Below are positions 6,733 to 14,878 of a stretch of DNA of 53,676 bases, in pieces. The position numbers were made by a program, and so were the translations under genes. Each line of letters begins with the position of its first letter. Positions within the stretch are counted from its first letter, which is position 1. The stretch is taken from assembly GCA_017632155.1 (NCBI GenBank), contig JAGBRZ010000150.1:1-53676 (forward strand), read 5' to 3'. The stretch comes from Clostridia bacterium. GTDB taxonomy: Bacteria > Bacillota_A > Clostridia > Oscillospirales > CAG-272. The notes under the pieces were generated by a model, which made no database searches, had not been told where the DNA came from, and saw nothing but the letters and a program-made list of their open reading frames with translations.

Positions 6733-8722
6733 CATTGAGAACAACAAGACAAAGGCGTGGCACTACTATGAGCTTGGCAAGGCTTATAATGAATCACTTG
6801 TGCCAAATCAGTACAACCTTGTTAACACGAACATCGAATTTTTCGCGGGAAACCAATGGTCCCACCTTCCCGAATCTGCGGCAATGGCGAAGCTGCCAAA
6901 GCCCGTGTTTAACATTCTCAAGCGTGTCGCTTCCCTGTTCGTCGCTTCCCTGACCTCCAGCGCGACAGCGATCTCCTTTGAGCCGCTGACCTACTACAAC
7001 AGCACATCGAAGGAAGATCCCGACCTTGATGTTTCTGTTTACGCAACCGCCGAGGTTCGTAATCTGTTTGAAAAATTCAAGATGGATTACCGTATCCGCG
7101 AAGCCCTGCTTGACGGTGCGCAGACAGGTGACTACGCCGCACACTTCTACTTCGATGCGGATGCGATTCCCTATGGCGGTGCCTTCGGCATTCATCGCGG
7201 CGCGATCGAGATGGAACTCATTGACGGCATCAACGTGATGTTCGGAAACCCCACAGAGAACGATATTCAGAAGCAGCCCTACGTGCTTGTCATCGGACGG
7301 GACACCGTCGGTAATCTCCGTGCGGAAGCGGAGGATGTCAGACGAAACAAGCGTTACAAGACCACGGGTAATGCAGAGGACATTGTTCAGGATGAGGACA
7401 CACAGCATTTTGCGGGTCAGGGTGGTAAGCTTGAGATCCGTGCGGACGATGAAACAGCGAAGGCGACATACGTATATCTGTATACGAAAGTAACAACAGA
7501 CGAGCCGATGTTTGACCCGGAGACGGAAGAGCCGATTCTGGAAGAGGTGGTCGATGCAAACGGTGAGGTCGTTTATGAAAAGGATGACAACGGCAAGCCG
7601 ATTCTCGATATGATGGGTCAGCCTGTCCCGAAGCGCAAGCAGGCAAAGAAGCGCGTAACCACCGTTCACGTCACCAAGTCCACAGCTACAGCGACGATCT
7701 ACGAAGACGTTGACACAGGCCTGTCACTCTACCCTGTCGCGTTTGGTAACTGGGAGCGTCAGAAGAACCAATATCATGGGCGCGCGTTGATTACAGGTCT
7801 TCTTCCGAATCAGATTTACTTAAACAAGATGTTTGCGCTGATCATGCAGCACACGCAGCTTGCGGCGTTCCCGAAAACCATTTATAACGCAGACATGATT
7901 CCGCGATGGACAAACGAGGTCGGTCAGGCGATTGGCGTTCGCAACCTTCAGCCGGGGCAAAGCGTTGACGGTGCTGCGGCGAATCTCCGTCCTGCGGATA
8001 TGTCCACGCAGATCATGCTTGCCATTGATAAGACGATGGCCTACACAAAGGAGTGCATCGGTGTAACAGACGCACAGATGGGTAATGTTAAGCCGGACAA
8101 CACCTCTGCGCTCATGGTGCTTCAGTCCACATCCGAGGTTCCGCTTGAGAACACTCGCGCCCTGCTCTATGAGTGGATTGAGGACGTTGGTGCGATCTTG
8201 CTTGACATGATGGGTACATATTACGGCAAACGCCCGATTATCCTTGAGAAGGATTTTGAAGAGGTCATGACAGACCCCACGGGCAATCCGATGATCGATC
8301 CCACAACAGGCATGATGCAGACACACAACGTCAAGCACAAGGTTGTTGAGGACTTTGACTTCTCGCAGTTTAAGCATCTGTGGTTTAATACCCGTGTCGA
8401 TGTCGGTGCGACCTCCTACTACTCTGAACTTGCGATGGTACAGACCCTTGACAACCTTCGTCAGGACGGTACGCTTGATGTCATTGACTATCTTGAGCGT
8501 GTACCCGATAAATATATTCCGCGTAAGCAGGAACTCATCGAGAAATTGGAGCAGTTTCAAGCAGGAACAACCGAGCCACAGCAGCCGAGTGGAAACATGG
8601 TCGGCATTGCGGGTGCGATGATGGGTCAGCTTGATGCGGCAAAACAGACTTCCCTGCTTCCCACCTCCACGCAGTCACGATTGGGCAAAGTCCCGACGGC
8701 GGCCAAAAACGCGCTGGTGTGA
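6725..8722 (+). CDS. Portal protein
   Basis: 665 residues, the usual size for podovirus portals. N-terminal features typical of the family include an early aromatic/Asn-rich helix (YELGKAYNESL), NIEFFAGNQWSHLP and PVFNILKRVASLFVASL. A charged insertion around residues 240-310 is the probable wing/stem variation. The 12-mer would sit at the capsid vertex, pass DNA and dock terminase and tail. It directly precedes scaffold and capsid genes, the standard order. Confidence 0.9.
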   Translation: MSNIENNKTKAWHYYELGKAYNESLVPNQYNLVNTNIEFFAGNQWSHLPESAAMAKLPKPVFNILKRVASLFVASLTSSATAISFEPLTYYNSTSKEDPDLDVSVYATAEVRNLFEKFKMDYRIREALLDGAQTGDYAAHFYFDADAIPYGGAFGIHRGAIEMELIDGINVMFGNPTENDIQKQPYVLVIGRDTVGNLRAEAEDVRRNKRYKTTGNAEDIVQDEDTQHFAGQGGKLEIRADDETAKATYVYLYTKVTTDEPMFDPETEEPILEEVVDANGEVVYEKDDNGKPILDMMGQPVPKRKQAKKRVTTVHVTKSTATATIYEDVDTGLSLYPVAFGNWERQKNQYHGRALITGLLPNQIYLNKMFALIMQHTQLAAFPKTIYNADMIPRWTNEVGQAIGVRNLQPGQSVDGAAANLRPADMSTQIMLAIDKTMAYTKECIGVTDAQMGNVKPDNTSALMVLQSTSEVPLENTRALLYEWIEDVGAILLDMMGTYYGKRPIILEKDFEEVMTDPTGNPMIDPTTGMMQTHNVKHKVVEDFDFSQFKHLWFNTRVDVGATSYYSELAMVQTLDNLRQDGTLDVIDYLERVPDKYIPRKQELIEKLEQFQAGTTEPQQPSGNMVGIAGAMMGQLDAAKQTSLLPTSTQSRLGKVPTAAKNALV

Positions 8723-8742
8723 TACGCTAAAACTTGTATAAT
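8714..8742 (+). promoter_or_regulatory. Candidate internal late promoter for scaffold and capsid
   Basis: TATAAT at 8737-8742 preceded by GCTAAAACTTG; the -35 position (CTGGTG, 17 bases away) is poor. The string CTTGTATAAT, with GCTAA just upstream and GAGGGG just downstream, is also found at the late promoter 51622-51650. This suggests one phage-specific promoter class (inference). Confidence 0.55.
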
Positions 8743-8743
8743 A

Positions 8744-8772
8744 TTTATGAGGGGGTAACTCTCCCTCATAAA
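8744..8772 (+). other. Strong hairpin near the 5' end of the scaffold-capsid transcript
   Basis: TTATGAGGGGG (8745-8755) pairs with CTCCCTCATAA (8761-8771) around a TAACT loop, an 11-bp stem with one G-U pair. It is followed by A residues, so it is not a terminator on this strand. Lying just after the candidate promoter, it would sit at the mRNA 5' end and could protect the transcript from decay. Confidence 0.6.
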
Positions 8773-8801
8773 AAATTCCGTACCAAGGAAGGATAAATTC
8801 T

Positions 8802-9716
8802 ATGACAAACGAAACCATGCTCCCGGAAGAGATGGACGAGGCGATGCTCCCCGACGGCTGGAGCGAAGACGACGACATTTTTTCTCCTGACACTTGGGGC
8901 GATTCCGAAGCGGACGCGCAGACCGAAGAACTCGAAGAGCAGGATGAAGCCGAAAACCTTACCACGGATGACGGTGAATCGGATGACAAGACAGAGACCG
9001 AGGAAACTCCCACCACAGAGCAGAACGAGGACGATCTGTCGTTTATTGCGAGAGTCGACCACAGAGATGTGGACGTAAAGCTCTCCCGTAAAGATCTTCC
9101 CGCGCTTTATCAGAAGGCGCAGGTCACAGACCGCCTTCAGCAGCGCATGAAGGAACGTGACGAGGAAGCACGTCAGATGGACGAACTTGCCCGTATCCTT
9201 GACTACAAGGACCGTCACGACATGAGGACCTCTATTCTTGAGAACTGGAAAAAGAACGAAGTCGATCGACTTGTAAGTGAAGGTGTAAACGAAGAAGTCG
9301 CATCGGAAACTGTTGAATCCCGTGTCTCCCGAAAGAGATCTGCCGCAGCCGAATTGCCAAACGAAAGCACAGATGACGGTACACCAACCGAAGGCACACG
9401 TGACTTTCGCGCAGAGGTTGCAAATCTTTACGCTCTCTACCCGGATGTTGCCAAGAGCGGCATCATCCCAGATGCGGTTAAGATCGATGCGCTTACAAAC
9501 GGTACGCCTCTTGCAGAAGCGTATGCGAAGCACATCGCCTCTAAACAAACCGCAGAAGCCGCCGCACTCAAGAAAGAAAATAAAATCTTAAAGCAGAACG
9601 CGGCATCCGCAGCACGCGCCCCCGTGAAGGGCGTTCGCGGTGGTGGAACGGTATCAGGCGACTCAAGAGATGCCTTTGACAAAAATCTCATTGCAGGATT
9701 CGACGAAGAATACTGA
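8802..9716 (+). CDS. Scaffolding protein
   Basis: 304 residues, highly acidic in residues 1-80 (long Glu/Asp runs), then helical and charged with a coiled coil near 250-275 (AALKKENKILKQNAAS). Such acidic helical proteins between portal and capsid genes are the scaffolds of podovirus-type procapsids. AAGGAAGG precedes the ATG. It would direct capsid assembly and leave before maturation. Confidence 0.85.
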   Translation: MTNETMLPEEMDEAMLPDGWSEDDDIFSPDTWGDSEADAQTEELEEQDEAENLTTDDGESDDKTETEETPTTEQNEDDLSFIARVDHRDVDVKLSRKDLPALYQKAQVTDRLQQRMKERDEEARQMDELARILDYKDRHDMRTSILENWKKNEVDRLVSEGVNEEVASETVESRVSRKRSAAAELPNESTDDGTPTEGTRDFRAEVANLYALYPDVAKSGIIPDAVKIDALTNGTPLAEAYAKHIASKQTAEAAALKKENKILKQNAASAARAPVKGVRGGGTVSGDSRDAFDKNLIAGFDEEY

Positions 9717-9755
9717 TCCACCCTATAATGGAGCGTCGCGTGGAAAGGACAAAAC

Positions 9756-10895
9756 ATGGCTTCCATGAACCTCGCATCCAAGTTTTCGACCAAGGTCGAC
9801 GAAAGATTTACCCGTGAATCCTTTGCCCAGCTTGTTCTCGGCAATCAGTATGAATTCAACGGCGTTGAGACCGTAAAGGTCTACTCCATTCCGACTGTCG
9901 CTATGACAGACTACAACCGCAACGGCGGCAACACACGTTACGGTACTGCAAACAACCTCGCAAGAAACGTTCAGACAATGACTGTCACAAAGGACAGAGC
10001 TTTCACCTTTACCATTGATAAGGGTGATAAGATTCAGTCTCAGATGGTTATGGACGCTGGCCGTGCGCTTTCCCGCCAGACCTCCGAGGTTATTATCCCC
10101 GAATTCGACACCTACGCATTCCACAGACTTGCTGAAGCAGCGCAGGAGGTCGGTAACATCGGTACTACTGCGGCTACCAAGAGCAACGCTTATGAGCTGT
10201 TCCTTGCGGCAAACGAGAAGCTGTCTGACAACAACGTTCCCGAAACAGGTCGTGTTGCTCTTTGCAGCTACAACTTTGCAAACCTGCTCAAGCAGGATGC
10301 TGCTTTCTCCAAGCAGGCTGAGTCCTCCCAGAAGATGGCTCACACTGGCATCATCGGTGAGGTTGACGGTGTTAAGATCGTTAAGGTTCCCTCCTCCAGA
10401 CTTCCTGCTGGTTGCGCCTTCATTCTGACACACCCCTCCGCAGCGGTCGGTCCCAAGCAGCTCAACACCTATCGCATCCATCAGGATCCTCCCGGCATCT
10501 CCGGTTGGTTGGTAGAAGGTAGACAGATCTATGATGTATTCGTTCTCAACGAAAAGAAGAGAGCGGTATTCTTCCACGGTGCACAGGCAGTCCTGCGCTC
10601 CATGCTGATTCAGACTTCCGCTTCCAGCGTTGGTAAGTCTACCATCATTATTGCATCCCCCGCACAGAAGTCCAAGGATACCAATAAGTGGTATTATCAG
10701 ACTGCGGCTACTGCTGACGCACTTGCTGCTGTTAAGCACGGTACTGCAATCTCTACCGATGCATGGACTCTCATGGCTGATGCAACAGCAGAAATCACAC
10801 CCACCTCTGGACACAAGTTTGTTCGTGTTGTCGAAGTCGACTCCACCAACAAGCCCGTCAGCGTTGGCGATTCCCTGCTCAATATCGGCGCGTAA
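9756..10895 (+). CDS. Major capsid protein with added C-terminal domain
   Basis: 379 residues. Residues 1-290 fit a HK97-fold capsid protein of the type often annotated N4-gp56/P22-like in gut podoviruses: TVKVYSIPTVAMTDYNR, DKGDKIQSQMVMDAGRALSR, a central domain with VALCSYNFANLLK, and WLVEGRQIYDVFVLNEKKRA. Residues 300-379 form a separate beta-rich domain after a Ser-rich linker, possibly a surface decoration. AAAGGA precedes the ATG. Codon choice is noticeably more uniform than in neighbours (many GCT, GTT, AAG), consistent with high expression. Confidence 0.9.
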   Translation: MASMNLASKFSTKVDERFTRESFAQLVLGNQYEFNGVETVKVYSIPTVAMTDYNRNGGNTRYGTANNLARNVQTMTVTKDRAFTFTIDKGDKIQSQMVMDAGRALSRQTSEVIIPEFDTYAFHRLAEAAQEVGNIGTTAATKSNAYELFLAANEKLSDNNVPETGRVALCSYNFANLLKQDAAFSKQAESSQKMAHTGIIGEVDGVKIVKVPSSRLPAGCAFILTHPSAAVGPKQLNTYRIHQDPPGISGWLVEGRQIYDVFVLNEKKRAVFFHGAQAVLRSMLIQTSASSVGKSTIIIASPAQKSKDTNKWYYQTAATADALAAVKHGTAISTDAWTLMADATAEITPTSGHKFVRVVEVDSTNKPVSVGDSLLNIGA

Positions 10896-10912
10896 ATTTT
10901 CCTATGCAGACA

Positions 10913-10937
10913 GGGAGGGGTTTATATCCCTCCCTTT
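10913..10937 (+). terminator. Terminator-like hairpin after the capsid gene
   Basis: GGGAGGG (10913-10919) pairs perfectly with CCCTCCC (10928-10934), followed by TTTCATT. The U tract is short, so it probably attenuates rather than fully stops transcription, giving more capsid than downstream tail mRNA. Confidence 0.65.
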
Positions 10938-10962
10938 CATTGCTTGATGCGGGAGGTAAACA

Positions 10963-11565
10963 ATGACTTTTGCACAACTGAAGCGCGATGCCTTGTCTTT
11001 GATCAATCAGTACAGCATCGCGGGTCGTGCCATTGAGCCGACCTACAACAATCAGGCAGATTATCTGCTTCGCATTCCAACGTTTGCCGACGATGCGCAG
11101 GTTCTGATTGCCACAACGGCAAAGCCGATTCCTGCGGCAGTACGTCTCTCAAATCTCGATTCCGAGCAGATCGGAGATGCGCGGCTTTACACGATGCCTG
11201 AAAACTTTTTTAAATTCCGAACCCCCGGTATCCTTGATATCACGTCCCCTGATGCGGGGCGTATTCCGATTGAAGGGTACATTATGGACTCGCAGTTTTT
11301 GTTAAGCGGCAAGTGCGATCCAAACAATCTCGTCGTAGAATATTACCGCTACCCTTCCCTTCTCGGTGAAAACCCGAAGGATGAGGATAAGCTTGACAAC
11401 ACAGAGGATGTACAGCGTATTATTCCCTATTACGTTGCCGCACACCTTGTCATGTACGACGATTCTTATACGCACTCTTCCCTTCACAACGAGTTTGAAA
11501 CGCGGCTTGCACGGCTCACAAGAAGCGTGGTAACAACGGTTGAGCCGATAACGAATGTCTATTAA
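10963..11565 (+). CDS. Head-tail connector / adaptor protein
   Basis: 200 residues. Helical ends (FAQLKRDALSLINQYS; the C-terminal region around RIIPYYVAAHLVMYDD) flank a beta-sandwich middle. This matches connector proteins that attach under the portal in podoviruses (gp6/gp4-like adaptors). Placement between capsid and the large tail protein fits. GGGAGGT precedes the ATG. Confidence 0.75.
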   Translation: MTFAQLKRDALSLINQYSIAGRAIEPTYNNQADYLLRIPTFADDAQVLIATTAKPIPAAVRLSNLDSEQIGDARLYTMPENFFKFRTPGILDITSPDAGRIPIEGYIMDSQFLLSGKCDPNNLVVEYYRYPSLLGENPKDEDKLDNTEDVQRIIPYYVAAHLVMYDDSYTHSSLHNEFETRLARLTRSVVTTVEPITNVY

Positions 11566-11576
11566 GGAGCGATATT

Positions 11577-13919
11577 ATGGCGAATTCGGGTTTGCTGAAT
11601 ACCTATTATATGCCGTCGCACAAGAGCGAATCCTCCGTCACGCTTGATACGCTGATCGGTGGACTCAATACCTATGAGATGCCGTATCGCCTTGGTGTTA
11701 ATGAATCCCCGGATATCGTCAATCTGCTCTGGAGAGACGGTGCCCTCGGCGGCAGAGACGCACAGGCGTGGCTTTCCTCAACCGCTGTGGGGGTCGGCTA
11801 CACTTGCTTTGACGGGACGTACTACGGACGAGAGTTTTATCACATCGGTCACATACTGTATGCAACGACAGGGACACCCGAAAAGATGACGGTGACCTTC
11901 GGCACGGCAGGATACCATGAGATAGAACCGCTCGGCTTTACTCGCATCGTAAGTGTATCCGACCCTGCGGCGGTCGTGAACGGAAACGTTGTTACTCTGC
12001 CCACAGAGGGGGCTGTAACGGTCGAATATTATGCTGTGTCGTTTACACCTGTCTGCGATCTTTCATCGCTCTACGAAGGCTATACGCCGTCACGCGGCGT
12101 ATTCCTGCGTTACCGAGATGATCTCATTTATAAAGCGGCAGGCGTTTTTGTGCGCATACAGTATCAGGATGGCGTGTTCACCGCATCGGATATCCTTGCG
12201 GGTGCGTACACACCCATCACATATATCAACGCTGACGCGGCATCAGGTACGGGGGATGCCTATCAGCCCGAAAACAGACTCTCCCCGAACAAAACGATCT
12301 GGTACAATGCCTCAGTAAAGGAAGTGGTGGAAAGCCACAGTCAGTCATCCAGCGCAACGACGATCACCCCGAACACAAAAAACGCGGTACGCGTGACAGA
12401 GGTGTACAAAGCGGGTGAGCGTATTATCGAGGGAATTGACTGGACATACGACCGCGCGGCAAACAAGATCACCCTTTACAATCATAGTGCCTCCGCAAAA
12501 TATGTGATTCACGTGGAAGCCGCAACCGAAAAATATTATCTCCCGATCAAGGGCGCGGAGGGCGTATCGGTAGAAGCGCGGATGGAAGCGGACGGTGATA
12601 TCCGACCTCTGACGAAATCTACGGCCACACTTACAGAGGAACCTGGTGCGTGGAACTCTTCTTGGGATGGAGAGTATGTGTTCTGGCCTGCAACAGGCCT
12701 GGTTCTGTTTAAGACACCGCCCTATGTCGCGGTCCCCGCTGCGGTGAACACCGTACGAATTACGTATTCCCTTGACAACCCTGTCGCAAGAGAGGCGATC
12801 ATGTCTTGTAAGTACGCCACTGTATACGGCGGCGACACGGCTCTGTGCATGGTGCTCGGTGGAAGTGCGGGTCAGCCGAACGTATTCTTTTGGAACGGCA
12901 ACAATATTGCGATGGATGTAACGTATTGGCCGATTGAGTCTTACAACCTTGCCGGGGATAACTCCGAGCCGATCACGGGCTTTGGCCGTCAGCAGAGTAT
13001 GCTGATCCTCTTCAAGGAAAATTCCATCTCAAAGGCAACGCTCGGCACACAGACCATCAACGATCGTCTGTACATTTCAATGGACACAGTCGGCGTGAAC
13101 AGCAAAATCGGATGTGATCTTCCCTACTCGATTCAGCTCATCGACAACAACCTTGTCTTCTGTAATACGCAGGGCGGTGTTCACATCCTTCTCGACACCT
13201 CTTCCGCAAACGAAAACAACGTACGCGGTATTTCAAAGAAGGTCAACGGCACACCTGCACGTGATGGTATCCTTCAGAAGGTACGTTCCGTCGGCGCGGA
13301 TCGATGTGTTTCCTTTGATGACGATGCGCGTTATTGGCTTGTCATCGGAGACGAGGTTTATGTGTGGGACTACGTGTTGTCCTCTTATAAAGACCCCTCG
13401 TTTTTCTACCTGAACAACATCAACGCAACCGCGTTTGTAAAGCACGAAGATACGCTTCACTATCTTTGCCGGGACGGACGGATCACGGCGATGGGAAAAT
13501 TTACAGAGCCTGACAGTCCGTTTGGAGACTTCATGTACTCCGATTATGGAAAGCCGATTCAGAAGAAGTATGTAACACCGTATATGTTCTTCGGCGATTA
13601 CGATAAATTAAAGGATGTCACGACCGTAATTTTTACGGTCTCATCCGACACGTGGTCCCGAATGCACGTAACCTACACAACAGATTGTGAGGTACGGAAG
13701 GACTTCACCGATGTTACGTATCTGTATCACCGATTTGCACCACGAAACCTGAACGCGAGATGTCTGTCGAGGAAGACGTACACCGCAACGGTTCGGCGTA
13801 AGCCCGGATGCCGACACGTTCGGTACTTCTCCATGACGATTGAAAACGCAGAAACGGGCATGGACATGAGTCTTGTGTCCGCACAAATCTTTTATAAAAA
13901 GCAAGGAAGGGATCGCTGA
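11577..13919 (+). CDS. Podovirus tail stabilisation / nozzle protein
   Basis: 780 residues, beta-rich, no coiled coil or membrane span. It begins with an extended motif (TLIGGLNTYEMPYRLGVNES, then PDIVNLLWRDGALGG) characteristic of P22 gp10-like tail stabilisation/hub proteins, which are given ligand sequences at start-up by the connector. The remaining length reads as repeated beta-propeller-like blades (FGRQQSMLILFKENSI; DLPYSIQLIDNNLVFCNTQG; ARYWLVIGDEVYVWDY). It would form the short tail tube. AAGGAGCG precedes the ATG. Confidence 0.75.
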   Translation: MANSGLLNTYYMPSHKSESSVTLDTLIGGLNTYEMPYRLGVNESPDIVNLLWRDGALGGRDAQAWLSSTAVGVGYTCFDGTYYGREFYHIGHILYATTGTPEKMTVTFGTAGYHEIEPLGFTRIVSVSDPAAVVNGNVVTLPTEGAVTVEYYAVSFTPVCDLSSLYEGYTPSRGVFLRYRDDLIYKAAGVFVRIQYQDGVFTASDILAGAYTPITYINADAASGTGDAYQPENRLSPNKTIWYNASVKEVVESHSQSSSATTITPNTKNAVRVTEVYKAGERIIEGIDWTYDRAANKITLYNHSASAKYVIHVEAATEKYYLPIKGAEGVSVEARMEADGDIRPLTKSTATLTEEPGAWNSSWDGEYVFWPATGLVLFKTPPYVAVPAAVNTVRITYSLDNPVAREAIMSCKYATVYGGDTALCMVLGGSAGQPNVFFWNGNNIAMDVTYWPIESYNLAGDNSEPITGFGRQQSMLILFKENSISKATLGTQTINDRLYISMDTVGVNSKIGCDLPYSIQLIDNNLVFCNTQGGVHILLDTSSANENNVRGISKKVNGTPARDGILQKVRSVGADRCVSFDDDARYWLVIGDEVYVWDYVLSSYKDPSFFYLNNINATAFVKHEDTLHYLCRDGRITAMGKFTEPDSPFGDFMYSDYGKPIQKKYVTPYMFFGDYDKLKDVTTVIFTVSSDTWSRMHVTYTTDCEVRKDFTDVTYLYHRFAPRNLNARCLSRKTYTATVRRKPGCRHVRYFSMTIENAETGMDMSLVSAQIFYKKQGRDR

Positions 13920-14878
13920 TGGAAAAAATGAAACTTGAATTTTCCCGCGACTGGCGAAACCCTGCGGACTTCCCTACCGTTGAGACGGATGAAACGCAGG
14001 TTCGCGCCGATATGCAAGCACTCTACACCGAAATTCAGACGTTCTTGAACGAAACGCTTATCCCTGCGATGGAGGCTCTTGAAACCCCGAGCATTGATCA
14101 TCTTCCGATCGAACAGCGTGTGAGCGACTCTGAATTTAAAATCCCGACGAGCCGAGCCGTGTCGAAATTGTTTGCGTCCTCCGGCAATCTGCCGACAGGC
14201 GGTCAGGACGGACAGTTTCTTGTAAAAGAAGGAGAGGACTACGGTCAGGCAAGATGGGCATCCTTTGCGATCCCGAAGTGGCTTTCCGATCTCACCGCAA
14301 CGGATGAGAACGGTATGCCTGTTAATGCACAGCAGCTGATGACCGATGTCGCGGATAAAGCACGTTCTCGGTTTGCAGAGGTTATCGCATCGGGGTCTGT
14401 CGGTTTTGGAACAGCCACTGCCGCAGAATCTGCCGTTGTCTCCCTTGGAGACGTGTCTGCATATGACAGAATTTTTGTTGAGGTTGTCGCCGACACAGGC
14501 GGCAACGCAGATCGCATCGGCGCGATTTATCTTGGCAGATGGAACGGGGCATATATTGAGTCCGTTCAGTCCGATGGCGATACCCGTTATGACGTATCTA
14601 CCGAGGGCATGGTGAAGCTCTCTTCCCTTCCCACCTATGGAAGTGAGGACATCGATTCTGACCTTGCGGTTTACCCATTCTTCGGAAAAGAAGATTCCGC
14701 GCTTGCGATGTTCGGCACACAAGGTGAACACTTGAAGGTATTTGAGGTTACGGGCATTGACTACAACGCGATTACAATCTTTGCACGTGACCACTATTTA
14801 CTGAATACGGCGGATGGCACTCGCACGAATCCTTATAAGGTCTGGGGCATCCGTCGGGGTGCAAAGGAGGCTGAATAA
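13919..14878 (+). CDS. Tail appendage / head-tail protein with beta-rich C-terminus
   Basis: 319 residues. Residues 20-60 are a helix rich in Gln, Glu and Thr with a phage fibre-like amphipathic pattern; residues 70-110 contain KIPTSRAVSKLFAS-type text (FKIPTSRAVSKLFAS), a motif of fibre proteins that use a trimerising neck. The C-terminal half (residues 145-315) is a beta domain that could bind a ligand. The ATG overlaps the preceding TGA. It is probably a fibre or plug on the short tail. Confidence 0.6.
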   Translation: MEKMKLEFSRDWRNPADFPTVETDETQVRADMQALYTEIQTFLNETLIPAMEALETPSIDHLPIEQRVSDSEFKIPTSRAVSKLFASSGNLPTGGQDGQFLVKEGEDYGQARWASFAIPKWLSDLTATDENGMPVNAQQLMTDVADKARSRFAEVIASGSVGFGTATAAESAVVSLGDVSAYDRIFVEVVADTGGNADRIGAIYLGRWNGAYIESVQSDGDTRYDVSTEGMVKLSSLPTYGSEDIDSDLAVYPFFGKEDSALAMFGTQGEHLKVFEVTGIDYNAITIFARDHYLLNTADGTRTNPYKVWGIRRGAKEAE

